This document shows positions 36,066 through 44,418 of a stretch of DNA of 64,000 nucleotides, in pieces. Numbering within the stretch: the stretch's first letter is position 1; each line of letters begins with the position of its first letter. Origin of the DNA: Bacillus sp. A301a_S52 (GTDB taxonomy: Bacteria; Bacillota; Bacilli; Bacillales; Salisediminibacteriaceae). The stretch lies in assembly GCA_024701455.1 (NCBI GenBank), contig JABXYP010000001.1, positions 3,724,001 to 3,788,000 on the forward strand, given 5' to 3'. Made by a program: the position numbers and the translations under genes. Under the pieces are notes generated by a model. It ran no database searches. It was not told the origin of the DNA and worked only from the letters and a program-made list of their open reading frames with translations.

Positions 36066-37649
36066 ATGTCCATGATTACAAATCCTATTTTACCTGGTTT
36101 TCACCCTGACCCTTCCATATTGCGAGTAGATGATGATTATTACATTGCCACGTCTACCTTTGAATGGTTTCCGGGTGTTCGTATCCATCACTCTAAAGAT
36201 TTAATTCATTGGCGCTTCATCTCAAGTCCCCTCTCACGTCTCTCCCAACTGAATATGATTGGCAACATGAATTCTGGAGGCATTTGGGCACCATGTCTTA
36301 GCTATCATGACGGGCTATTTTATTTGATTTATACGGATGTAAAACAGTGGCACGGCGCCTATAAAGATGCACACAACTACCTTGTCACAGCGGAAAATAT
36401 TGAAGGCCCATGGTCAGAACCTATCTATTTAAATAGCAGTGGCTTTGATCCATCCCTTTTCCATGATGACGATGGCCGGAAGTGGTTCTTAAATATGATC
36501 TGGGATTATCGACAAGACAACCATTCATTCGCAGGTATTGTGTTACAAGAATTTTCTGCGGACGAGCAAAAACTTATCGGCCCTGTCAAAACCATTTATA
36601 AGGGAACAGACATTCAATTAACCGAAGGGCCTCACCTTTACAAAAAAGATGGCTACTATTATTTACTTGTAGCTGAAGGCGGAACAGAATATGAACATGC
36701 AGCGACACTTGCCAGGGCTAAAACAATTGAAGGGCCTTATGAAACAGACCCTCATTACCCCCTTATCACTTCGAAAGGGGACCCATCACTTGCTTTACAA
36801 AAAGCAGGACACGGCAGTCTTGTTGAGACACAAAATGGCGAATGGTATTTCGCTCACTTATGTGGAAGGCCACTTAAAGAAAAGTATTGTACACTTGGGC
36901 GAGAAACTGCTTTGCAAAAAGTCATTTGGGATAAAGACGGATGGCTACGCCTTGAAGATGGCGGACAATACCCGGCTACAACGACCACTGCACCAGATTT
37001 ACCCGAACATCCATTTCCTGAAGAGCCAATGATTGATGACTTCGATACGAATACTCTGTCTCCCTTCTGGAATTCCCTTCGTATTCCCACAGAAGACTCG
37101 TGGTGTTCATTAACAGAACGTCCTGGTCATTTAAGACTTAAAGGAATGGAGTCGCTCAGCTCTTTACATCGGCAGAGCCTCATCGCTCGCCGCCAAACAG
37201 CTTTTCAATGTGAATTTGAAACAAAGGTCGATTATGAACCTTCCCATTATCAACACTTAGCTGGTCTTATCATTTTTTACGATACAGATGACCATGTCTA
37301 TTTACACCTTTCTCGACATGAAACTGTTGGGAAATCACTGCAAATTATTCAAACAAAAAACGGTCATTACAATGAGCTTCTAGGTAGCCCTATACCCGTT
37401 AAAGAAGACACTAGCATCTATTTGCGAGGGGTTATTGAAAAAGAAACACTTCAGCTATTTTATAAAGAAGATACCACACATGACTGGACCCCCATCGGTC
37501 CTAACATTGATGTAACGCATATGTCTGATGATAGCGCAGACCAAGTACGATTTACTGGTACATTTATCGGAATGGCAACACAAGATTTAGCCGGCACAAA
37601 AAAAGCAGCCGATTTTGATTACTTTGTGTATAAAGCGAAAGAGTATTAA
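36066..37649 (+). CDS. xynB: GH43 beta-xylosidase
   Basis: 527 residues, a five-bladed propeller followed by a C-terminal beta-sandwich (about 330-527) as in subfamily-11 beta-xylosidases. With the ATG at 36066 (SD AAGGAG) the catalytic residues are base Asp15 (PGFHPDPS), Asp128 (SSGFDPSL) and acid Glu187 (QLTEGPHL), the same numbers as in Geobacillus XynB3. This favours that start over the TTG-initiated frame from 35979. Inverting enzyme that releases xylose from short xylo-oligosaccharides in the cytoplasm. The last catabolic gene of the importer operon; why both GH39 and GH43 are kept is not clear from sequence. Confidence 0.95.
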   Translation: MSMITNPILPGFHPDPSILRVDDDYYIATSTFEWFPGVRIHHSKDLIHWRFISSPLSRLSQLNMIGNMNSGGIWAPCLSYHDGLFYLIYTDVKQWHGAYKDAHNYLVTAENIEGPWSEPIYLNSSGFDPSLFHDDDGRKWFLNMIWDYRQDNHSFAGIVLQEFSADEQKLIGPVKTIYKGTDIQLTEGPHLYKKDGYYYLLVAEGGTEYEHAATLARAKTIEGPYETDPHYPLITSKGDPSLALQKAGHGSLVETQNGEWYFAHLCGRPLKEKYCTLGRETALQKVIWDKDGWLRLEDGGQYPATTTTAPDLPEHPFPEEPMIDDFDTNTLSPFWNSLRIPTEDSWCSLTERPGHLRLKGMESLSSLHRQSLIARRQTAFQCEFETKVDYEPSHYQHLAGLIIFYDTDDHVYLHLSRHETVGKSLQIIQTKNGHYNELLGSPIPVKEDTSIYLRGVIEKETLQLFYKEDTTHDWTPIGPNIDVTHMSDDSADQVRFTGTFIGMATQDLAGTKKAADFDYFVYKAKEY

Positions 37650-37697
37650 AAGCACTCTGGTTCTATCTTACCAGCTATAATGAAGGGCGTGTGTGAC

Positions 37698-38315
37698 ATG
37701 GTCATCTCATGGATGAATTCACCTCTATATAAGCTATGTGATTTGCTAATGAGATTAGTTTATATTAATTTTTTATGGGCGTTCTTTACGCTGTGTGGTG
37801 GCATTATATTCGGTGCTTTTCCAGCTACGATGGCCATGTTTACGGTTATTCGCTCTTTTCAACATACCAATGACGGGCTGATTTCAACTTTTAACCTCTT
37901 TTTTAAATCCTTTAAATCAGCTTTTTTAAAATCAAATTTACTAAATGTCATCTTTATGAGCGTCATAAGCATTAGTCTTGCAAATATAGTTTTCTTTTCT
38001 CAACTAATAAGTGGTCCCTTTCAAGTGATAAGCTTATCTGGTTCCATTTTGAGTCTCACTTTATGCAGTATTGCATTGATTGTCATCTTCCCTATTTATG
38101 TGACATTTGATCTCACATTAAAGGAATCTTTAATGATGGCTATCTTTCTCCCTTTCACACGCTTACCTATCACCCTCTTTTTTTTCGTTACGATTATCGG
38201 TTTAGGTGCCTTTTTTTATCTCATGCCTGCTTTTATATTTTTTTTCGGGATAAGTGGGCCAGCTTATTGCTTTCACCTCTTATCTAACAAGCTGTTTAAA
38301 GCATTACCTACTTAA
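37698..38315 (+). CDS. YesL/DUF624 family membrane protein, copy 2
   Basis: About 205 residues, membrane protein with five or so hydrophobic segments. LVYINFLWAFFTLCGGIIFGAFPATMAMF repeats the family signature seen in copy 1. The ATG at 37698 lies 11 bases from AAGGG; the frame also allows an ATG six codons earlier (37680). Last gene of the xylo-oligosaccharide importer operon, ended by a strong terminator. The role of this family in sugar uptake or its control is not established. Confidence 0.82.
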   Translation: MVISWMNSPLYKLCDLLMRLVYINFLWAFFTLCGGIIFGAFPATMAMFTVIRSFQHTNDGLISTFNLFFKSFKSAFLKSNLLNVIFMSVISISLANIVFFSQLISGPFQVISLSGSILSLTLCSIALIVIFPIYVTFDLTLKESLMMAIFLPFTRLPITLFFFVTIIGLGAFFYLMPAFIFFFGISGPAYCFHLLSNKLFKALPT

Positions 38316-38342
38316 TTTCTAACGTCTGTCATATTTTCGTCT

Positions 38343-38376
38343 ACGAACGTTCTTAATTGGGAACGTTTGTTTTTTT
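38343..38376 (+). terminator. Terminator of xylo-oligosaccharide operon
   Basis: ACGAACGTTC (38343-38352) pairs with GAACGTTTGT (38361-38370), followed by six T. Confidence 0.85.
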
Positions 38377-38456
38377 ACGAAAAGCTCTTTTCATCATGCC
38401 TCTTTGACGTTATAATGAACATAATTGTTCTTAATAACGAATAGGAGGTTCTGTTA

Positions 38457-39047
38457 ATGAGCCTGACTCCTGAACAACAACCCTACCATTCAAATCGTTT
38501 CTCCATAAAGTCACCGATGATCTGTCATGATATGACAGCGAAGTTGCTACACTTAATCCCTAAGACCGCCAGCACCATTGTCGTCGTCTTTATTGGCACT
38601 GATCGCTCATCAGGGGATTCGCTAGGCCCTTTAACCGGAACCTTACTAAAAGAGAAACGTCCTATGAACCTTCATATATACGGAACTTTAGAAAACCCTG
38701 TCCACAGCAAAAATTTAGAGTCCACTCTTTTAAGCATACAGACTACCTATGATAACCCCTTTATTATTGGTGTTGATGCTTGCCTTGGAAGAACCTCTTC
38801 GGTCGGAACCATTGTTATTGGAGAAGGGCCAATTAAACCTGGGGCCGCATTAAACAAAAACTTACCTGAGACTGGACATATTCACATTGCCGGGATTGTT
38901 AATACTGGGGGCATGATGGAATTTCTCGTTCTACAAAGCACTAGACTGCACCTTGTTCTCCAAATGGCAAGAAAATTGTCAGAAACATTAAAACGTGTAG
39001 ATAGACACCTAGTAAAACAAAATGAAAAGACACTTAGTCTGAAATAA
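38457..39047 (+). CDS. yyaC: YyaC-type spore protein (germination-protease-like fold)
   Basis: 196 residues of the YyaC/DUF1256 family, a sporulation-associated group related in fold to the germination protease Gpr. Seen: VVVFIGTDRSSGDSLGPLTGTLL, VDACLGRTSSVGTI and HIAGIVNTGGMMEFLVLQSTRL, the conserved glycine- and Asp-rich turns of the family. SD AGGAGG before ATG. Monocistronic, unrelated to its sugar and flagellar neighbours, and marks the organism as an endospore former. The exact substrate is unknown. Confidence 0.88.
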   Translation: MSLTPEQQPYHSNRFSIKSPMICHDMTAKLLHLIPKTASTIVVVFIGTDRSSGDSLGPLTGTLLKEKRPMNLHIYGTLENPVHSKNLESTLLSIQTTYDNPFIIGVDACLGRTSSVGTIVIGEGPIKPGAALNKNLPETGHIHIAGIVNTGGMMEFLVLQSTRLHLVLQMARKLSETLKRVDRHLVKQNEKTLSLK

Positions 39048-39154
39048 AACGCCCCTTCAATTAGGACATTACCATCCGTTATCTCCCGCCTAAATAGATG
39101 TCAGTCTCCTCTCTATTTTGACAGGGATTTTTACGGACGCTTATCGGTGATAAA
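39044..39154 (+). repeat. Dispersed intergenic repeat, copy 7
   Basis: ATAAAACGCCCCTTCAATTAGGACATTAC joins the element's first bases directly to its middle, deleting the first hairpin. TATCTCCCGCCTAAATAGA, CTCTCTATTTTGACAGG and TTTTACGGACGCTTATCGG follow. It overlaps the yyaC stop region. Confidence 0.75.
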
Positions 39155-39248
39155 CACATTACTAATCTATTGTAAGGGCTTTTTCTTATCATTGAACATT
39201 TTGATTAATAATGAAATTAAGCGAATGCAACAATCATATTGACGTATA

Positions 39249-39288
39249 AAAACCTATTGTGACGTTATTGATTGTCACAATAGGTTTT
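39249..39288. terminator. Bidirectional terminator between yyaC and fliT
   Basis: AAAACCTATTGTGAC (39249-39263) pairs perfectly with GTCACAATAGGTTTT (39274-39288); T-rich ends on both strands. Confidence 0.8.
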
Positions 39289-39329
39289 ATCATTTAAGGA
39301 AGCACACAGGCTACATCGTCGTATTACAT

Positions 39330-39683
39330 CTATTTTTTCGAGTCGAAGAAAATGCCATCAAGCGTCTTCGATTCATATGGACTTTCGTATTTTTTTCCTG
39401 TATTCTTCCGTTTTTTCAATTTATTAATATCTATTCGAATCATACCTTGAATAGCTGTCAACTTATTATTGACCTCTTCCCCCATCGAAAAGATCTCATT
39501 TTTTAGCTTTTCTTCCTCGTCATTTTCTGGTGGCCGTAGTTCCTTAATTAATTGCTTTCTTTCTTCTAAACTCTCAGTAATTTTTGTAATATAGTCATCC
39601 CTGGCTTCTTCAGACGGTAATGGCTGCTGTAAATGATCGTATAGCTCTTTTGTTACACGGTGTACTTCGTGAATAATTGACAT
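39330..39683 (-). CDS. fliT: Flagellar protein FliT (chaperone)
   Basis: 117 residues, helical, with the end YESPYESKTLDGIFFDSKK recognisable from Bacillus FliT proteins. FliT binds the filament cap FliD before export and in some bacteria restrains flagellar gene expression. It lies downstream of the second fliD and has its own sigma-D type promoter (39736-39763). In most Bacilli fliT follows fliS; here a second fliD lies between. Confidence 0.8.
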   Translation of the reverse strand: MSIIHEVHRVTKELYDHLQQPLPSEEARDDYITKITESLEERKQLIKELRPPENDEEEKLKNEIFSMGEEVNNKLTAIQGMIRIDINKLKKRKNTGKKYESPYESKTLDGIFFDSKK

Positions 39684-39735
39684 TTCTCCGCTCCCCTATC
39701 CATAAAGACACATCTGTTTATGGCTATTTTAGATT

Positions 39736-39763
39736 ATATCGGAGAAATCTCATTAAATATTTA
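39736..39763 (-). promoter_or_regulatory. Sigma-D promoter of fliT
   Basis: On the minus strand TAAA (39760-39763), 16-base spacer, TCCGATAT (39736-39743). One base off the GCCGATAT consensus. Confidence 0.65.
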
Positions 39764-39861
39764 CAAGGGAAAACACCTATTTAAATATCTGGCTAAAGAC
39801 CTAAAGACCCCACTCTCAACCTTTAAAGAAATACCAAGTTAACTGTGTGACTTATGATTGT

Positions 39862-41415
39862 TTACATCGGCGTTTGGCCCTCTCCGCCCATCGCTTGCAT
39901 CAATGATTGCATTTGGGCGTTCGCTTCAGATACAGCCTGCTCCATCCTTGTAAACTGTGCCCAATACCTTTCTTCAACCTGTTCCATACGTCTCTCAAAG
40001 TTAGAAATTCTGTCTGTAACCTGGTTAATCTCTCGTCCAATCGCAAATTGCTGGTTTGATGACATCTCTGCACGGCCTGCGCGCTGACCAACCATTTCAA
40101 TTGTATGATTTAACGAGTCTCGAACTCTATGGGCTAAACCTTGCTCACTATCATCATCACCTTCGGCCGCAAACAATTGATAAACGCCTTCTGCATCTTC
40201 CTCAATAGCTGCTCGTAGTTCCGCTTCATCTACTACTAGTCGACCACGCTCCTGATAATCCGAGGAGGTATCAAGCCCGATTTCAGTCAGGTGAGAGAAC
40301 GTTTGATTTGGGTCACCTGTTTCGACGTGATTATACAGCTTCGATCGCAAGTCATTCATAGCCCCTGATAGCATAGAATCATGACGGAGAAGACCACTTT
40401 GTGAACGTTCCTCCCATAATTCAATTTCACTCTCAGACATTTCTCGTCTTTGTTCATCTGTTAAAGGTCTATAATCACGATAATACTCTTCATTTATTTT
40501 CCCATTTGTATATGCAAGCATCTCATTATAGTCGTCTACAAACCCCATAACCGTCTCAAAGATGGTGTCAGTATCATTCTCCACGCTCACTTGTACCGAT
40601 TCATCAAATTCATTATGAAGCTGGATGGTCAAACCATCTATTGTAAACGTATTACTATGTCGCTCCATCTCACTGAGTCCGTTCATCGTAAAACGTGCGT
40701 TTTGCGCGCCCGTTTCTTCCGCACCATCCAACTGTAACGTATCCGTTAGAAAGTCATTACCTGCAAAATCGAGGACCATTTCATTGCCATCTTCATTAAA
40801 AACCCCTGTCTCTGTTCGAGATATCGAAACTCTTTCGCTAAATGGATCATAAAATGCCTGCACCCCTGCTGATGAACGATTAATGCCATCTAACACATCA
40901 TTTAACGTGGCATCCGCTTCAAATTCAAAATCAACGGGTTCTCTTTCTCCATTTTCATCGTACGTTTGAATCGTGAACTCAATGGCATCTCCTGCCCAAT
41001 GTTCACTGCCTGATAACAAATGAGCTTGATCCTCTAGCGGTGCATTCGGGTCAAATTCCTCTTCACCTACAATAATGCTTGCCACACTCGCATTATTGGC
41101 AGCAGAGGCGAGGCTTTCGACATTTGAAATAGTATAAGAGGCATCTCCAGCAGAAGAAGTAGCTGTTCCGCTTACGAGCGATTCATTCGTACTCGTGACG
41201 AGTTTAGCTCCCATATTGGACTGTCTGAGAATGCCATCAAATGTATTAGAACGAAAATTCATAAAACCCCGATTCACTTCTCTATAGTCATCCATTTTTA
41301 ATACTAGCTCTTGATGATCTTGATGCATTCTTTCTAATGGCATACGTTCTGCACGCATTAAGTCTCCAACCATCTGTTCAATATCCATTCCTGTCGCCAT
41401 TCCTGAAATTCGCAT
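39862..41415 (-). CDS. fliD: Second FliD-like flagellar hook-associated protein 2
   Basis: 517 residues, a filament-cap protein paralogous to the one at 42068-43729. N-terminal coiled region with GMATGMDIEQMVGDLMRAERMPLERM; shared block YRDYRPLTDEQRREMSESEIELWEE and IGLDTSSDYQERG in the middle; C-terminal coiled coil (VTDRISNFERRMEQVEERYWAQF). Only these conserved parts match; the outer domains (about 110-250) differ. Two caps in one cluster next to three flagellins suggests alternative filaments or an adapted cap. Preceded by a sigma-D promoter followed by an intrinsic terminator (41486-41584). Confidence 0.9.
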   Translation of the reverse strand: MRISGMATGMDIEQMVGDLMRAERMPLERMHQDHQELVLKMDDYREVNRGFMNFRSNTFDGILRQSNMGAKLVTSTNESLVSGTATSSAGDASYTISNVESLASAANNASVASIIVGEEEFDPNAPLEDQAHLLSGSEHWAGDAIEFTIQTYDENGEREPVDFEFEADATLNDVLDGINRSSAGVQAFYDPFSERVSISRTETGVFNEDGNEMVLDFAGNDFLTDTLQLDGAEETGAQNARFTMNGLSEMERHSNTFTIDGLTIQLHNEFDESVQVSVENDTDTIFETVMGFVDDYNEMLAYTNGKINEEYYRDYRPLTDEQRREMSESEIELWEERSQSGLLRHDSMLSGAMNDLRSKLYNHVETGDPNQTFSHLTEIGLDTSSDYQERGRLVVDEAELRAAIEEDAEGVYQLFAAEGDDDSEQGLAHRVRDSLNHTIEMVGQRAGRAEMSSNQQFAIGREINQVTDRISNFERRMEQVEERYWAQFTRMEQAVSEANAQMQSLMQAMGGEGQTPM

Positions 41416-41485
41416 TCTCTCATCCTTTCAATTGTTTTCGCCTACTCCTCGTCATCACGATAGGTTTAGGCGTTATAAAAAGAAA

Positions 41486-41530
41486 AAAACAGAAAAAGGC
41501 GCGATGATTCTCGCTTCCTTTTTCTGTTTT
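41486..41530 (-). terminator. Strong terminator between fliS and second fliD
   Basis: AAAACAGAAAAAGG (41486-41499) pairs with CCTTTTTCTGTTTT (41517-41530), extended inward by GCGA/TCGC. On the minus strand the stem runs into TTTTTTTC. It ends fliS transcripts but also lies within about 25-65 bases of the start of the sigma-D transcript below. Confidence 0.85.
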
Positions 41531-41557
41531 CCTTCCGACTATCTATACTTGTTTCTT

Positions 41558-41584
41558 ATATCGGTGCACATAACAAAATGTTTA
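41558..41584 (-). promoter_or_regulatory. Sigma-D promoter upstream of second fliD
   Basis: On the minus strand TAAA (41581-41584), 15-base spacer, ACCGATAT (41558-41565). The transcript would meet the terminator at 41486-41530 before reaching the gene, which implies attenuation or a short RNA. Confidence 0.7.
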
Positions 41585-41595
41585 GTTTTAATTGT

Positions 41596-42033
41596 TTATT
41601 GTTGAGAAAAGCTCGGTTGATTTCCTTGTTGTCTACCCTGCACACCATTCCCATGGCGATTTTGTCTATCTATTTTCACAACCTCTTTCCACGTATCACG
41701 AAATTCCTTCACAAGCTCCTCTGCATGCGCTAACGCCTCAACGTCATTATCTGTATTGGCCTTTATGAGTTTCGTTAAAATAAAATCATAGAGCTGCATC
41801 ATGTTTCCGACTAAACTAGAATCCCCTTGGAGAGTAACCATGAGCTCTCTAATAATATTTTGTGCTTTGATTAAATTAGTGTTTTTTTCTTCGAGATTTT
41901 TATTGTGTATCGCTATTTCCGCACGCTTGATAAATTTAATGCATCCATCATAGAGCATTAAAGTCAGTTCGCCTTTCGATTTCGTTTCAATTGACGTTTG
42001 TTTATATGTTGCATACGGATTGTTCATTGCCAT
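41596..42033 (-). CDS. fliS: Flagellar protein FliS (flagellin chaperone)
   Basis: About 145 residues. NPYATYKQTSIETKSKGELTLMLYDGCIKF is the family start; the rest forms the four-helix bundle that binds the flagellin C-terminus and keeps it unfolded for export. I start at MAMNNPY, nine bases after AAAGG; GTG three codons upstream (42042) is the alternative. The C-terminal 20 residues are Gln/Asn-rich and probably disordered. It follows fliD by 34 bases, in one operon with it. Confidence 0.94.
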   Translation of the reverse strand: MAMNNPYATYKQTSIETKSKGELTLMLYDGCIKFIKRAEIAIHNKNLEEKNTNLIKAQNIIRELMVTLQGDSSLVGNMMQLYDFILTKLIKANTDNDVEALAHAEELVKEFRDTWKEVVKIDRQNRHGNGVQGRQQGNQPSFSQQ

Positions 42034-42067
42034 GCTATACACCCTTTCATACTTGCTTCACCTTAAT

Positions 42068-43729
42068 TTATTGATAACCCATCCCCATCATAGAGAACAG
42101 TTGTGAGCCTTGAGAGTTCATCTCCTGAACAGCCTTCTCCATAGCAGTGAATTGCTTCCAGTAACGCTCTTCAATTTGTTGCAATCGGCGCTCGAAATTC
42201 GTGATACGGTCTTCAACTCTTAAAATATCACGACCTAGAGCGAATTGCTGAAGCGTTCTTCCTTCTCGGCCAGCGCGTTCAGTAACTCGGTTTGTCACTG
42301 TTCGAAGCTGTTCATTTACACGACCGAGTATCCCTGTTTCACCAGCAATTTTGTTCCCATCCCCATCAGTTCCTGCAGTGGCGTTAAACAGTTGGTAAAC
42401 ATCTTCTGGATTATTTTCAATCGCATGTCGCAATCTATCTTCTCCAGTTAATCGTGATCCGTCAGGCATTGTCATATATCTCGTATCAAATACAATCTTA
42501 CCTCCATCACGGTAATCAGAAGAGGTTGTAAGGCCAATTTGAGCTAGTGAATTAAATACCCCATCGACATTTTCCACTGTGCCGAAGAGAGAAGATCTTA
42601 ATTGATTCATAGCACTTGAAAGGATCGGATCGTTTCTTAATAGACCGCTTCGTGCCTTTTCTTCCCATAGTTCAATTTCTCTTTCACTCATATCGGCACG
42701 TTGCTCTTCCGTTAACGGCCGATAATCTCGGTAATTTTCTTCACGCAATAGGCCATTAACTTTGTCAATCATCTCATTATATTGATTAACAAATTCCATG
42801 ATATTATCAAAGACTGCTTCCGTGTCCGTGGTAGTCGTCACTCTGACTGGGTCATTTGACGTACCATGTAGTGTGTAAGTTACTCCACTAACAGTAAATT
42901 CATTTGAAACACGTTCCATTTCATAGCCATTGTAAGTAAACGATGCATTTTTACCAGCAGTTGCTTGATGACCTGTATCATTTAGCGATACGCTTGCCCC
43001 ACCACCATCTGTATTAAACCCGAGACCTGCGAAAAAGCTTGCGGCATTATTTAACCCATGTTCATCTTCTACTAAACGAATATCAGCACCTTCACCTGTC
43101 TGAGCCATAGAGACAACCGTTTTGCCTGTCCCATCTGAACGTTGGTCAACAAATGTAGAGAATCCGACTCCTGAACGGTTCATTCGGCTGATGACGTTAT
43201 TGACAGTATCTGTTTTATTAATCGTAACGTTAACTTCAGTCGGGTTCGTTTCTCCTGGTTTAGTAACACTAAAAGACATCACAGCTTTACCGTCTGCGTC
43301 CCATTCAATATCAGGACCGTCACCTTCAGTCCAATCACCCATTCGTTGCGTTAAAAATGTACTATCCATTTCAAATGCACCATCTGTGGATTGCCACGTA
43401 GCAGACTCAGCAAGATTATGTACTTGAATCGTTGCTGTAGCGTTTTGAGCATTTGACGTTCCAGCGGCTGTTACAACTGAAGGATTCGAGCTCGTGACTG
43501 TTTTTTGATAAAACGTTGCTCGACTCATTAATCCACCATTAGAAACTTGAAGGGAATTTCTAAAATTCGTCATAAGAAGGTTCACTTCTCGATAAGCATC
43601 TTGCTGCCATTCCATCGTTATCTTATCTTGAAGCAACCGTTGCATCGGTAATCTTTCCGCCTGCATTAACTGATTAATCATCGACTCAGTATCAATTCCT
43701 GAAGCTAAACCGCCAAGCCTCATTGTCAT
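42068..43729 (-). CDS. fliD: Flagellar filament cap protein FliD (hook-associated protein 2)
   Basis: 553 residues. LGGLASGIDTESMINQLMQAERLPMQRLL at the N-terminus and the C-terminal coiled coil (RITNFERRLQQIEERYWKQFT) are the polymerising D0/D1 parts; the centre, about 100-290, is the exposed variable region. Caps the growing filament and folds flagellin subunits. It shares the YRDYRPLTEEQRADMSERE block with the second FliD. SD AAGGAG. Driven by its own sigma-D promoter and followed by fliS, the standard Bacillus order, so I take this as the orthologue. Confidence 0.95.
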   Translation of the reverse strand: MTMRLGGLASGIDTESMINQLMQAERLPMQRLLQDKITMEWQQDAYREVNLLMTNFRNSLQVSNGGLMSRATFYQKTVTSSNPSVVTAAGTSNAQNATATIQVHNLAESATWQSTDGAFEMDSTFLTQRMGDWTEGDGPDIEWDADGKAVMSFSVTKPGETNPTEVNVTINKTDTVNNVISRMNRSGVGFSTFVDQRSDGTGKTVVSMAQTGEGADIRLVEDEHGLNNAASFFAGLGFNTDGGGASVSLNDTGHQATAGKNASFTYNGYEMERVSNEFTVSGVTYTLHGTSNDPVRVTTTTDTEAVFDNIMEFVNQYNEMIDKVNGLLREENYRDYRPLTEEQRADMSEREIELWEEKARSGLLRNDPILSSAMNQLRSSLFGTVENVDGVFNSLAQIGLTTSSDYRDGGKIVFDTRYMTMPDGSRLTGEDRLRHAIENNPEDVYQLFNATAGTDGDGNKIAGETGILGRVNEQLRTVTNRVTERAGREGRTLQQFALGRDILRVEDRITNFERRLQQIEERYWKQFTAMEKAVQEMNSQGSQLFSMMGMGYQ

Positions 43730-43772
43730 ATCATATTCACTCCTTTATATATAGCGACATTCACTAATAGTT

Positions 43773-43799
43773 ATATCGACAGAAATTAAAATATATTTA
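43773..43799 (-). promoter_or_regulatory. Sigma-D promoter of fliD-fliS
   Basis: On the minus strand TAAA (43796-43799), 15-base spacer, GTCGATAT (43773-43780), one mismatch from consensus. Confidence 0.7.
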
Positions 43800-43813
43800 C
43801 TGTTACTCGCAAG

Positions 43814-43839
43814 AAAAATGACCCGGCATAGCCGGATCA
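43814..43839 (-). terminator. Terminator after flaG
   Basis: TGACCCGGC (43819-43827) pairs with GCCGGATCA (43831-43839) with a 3-base loop; T-tract TTTTTC follows on the minus strand. Confidence 0.8.
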
Positions 43840-43849
43840 CAGATTATAC

Positions 43850-44221
43850 TTATATTTTTTTGTCAATAATCAAACCAGCATACTCAAGCATCGAGGAAAT
43901 CATGTCTAAAAATTGCTCTGGCGGCACTTCCCTAACCACTTCATCAGTTTGACGGTCAACGACTTGAACATAGTACCTATCTAAGTCATCATGAAGCTGG
44001 AATTTAAGATTTGTAAAAGTATGATTGACTAAATCATTTAATGTATCCACTTGTTTCACAAGTTCATCTTTTGACGCTTCTTTTTGAATTTTTTGTGCCT
44101 CTTCAACATGATTAGCGGCACTTACCTGTTTACTTCCTTGTGCTGTTGATTCAGGCGGATAGAATTCTTTCGTCCGCTGAATAAATTCGGACGCCACCGA
44201 CTGATTGGATTTCACTTCCAT
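43850..44221 (-). CDS. flaG: FlaG family flagellar protein
   Basis: 123 residues. The C-terminal half has LKFQLHDDLDRYYVQVVDRQ and EVVREVPPEQFLDMISSMLE, the conserved FlaG core; the N-terminal 55 residues are polar and helical. FlaG is linked to control of filament length. Located between the flagellins and fliD as in other Bacilli (yvyC). Own sigma-D promoter. Confidence 0.92.
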   Translation of the reverse strand: MEVKSNQSVASEFIQRTKEFYPPESTAQGSKQVSAANHVEEAQKIQKEASKDELVKQVDTLNDLVNHTFTNLKFQLHDDLDRYYVQVVDRQTDEVVREVPPEQFLDMISSMLEYAGLIIDKKI

Positions 44222-44255
44222 GTGTTATCCACTCCTTCTTATCAATTTATTATTT

Positions 44256-44282
44256 ATATCGGAAACTATTAATTTTCGTTTA
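44256..44282 (-). promoter_or_regulatory. Sigma-D promoter of flaG
   Basis: On the minus strand TAAA (44279-44282), 15-base spacer, TCCGATAT (44256-44263). Confidence 0.7.
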
Positions 44283-44356
44283 GCTTTTTTGCTCACTTAA
44301 ATTCAAAAAGATGGATGACTTATTGTTATTAGTACTATAAAAAGTCCCACATCAAT

Positions 44357-44391
44357 AAAATATGACGGCCCACATATTTATGTGGACCGTC
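44357..44391 (-). terminator. Terminator after PPC-domain protein gene
   Basis: GACGGCCCACATA (44364-44376) pairs with TATGTGGACCGTC (44379-44391), one G-T pair and a 2-base loop region; ATATTTTATTG follows on the minus strand. Confidence 0.7.
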
Positions 44392-44418
44392 TGCAAAACG
44401 GTATAGTACACCTAAGAG

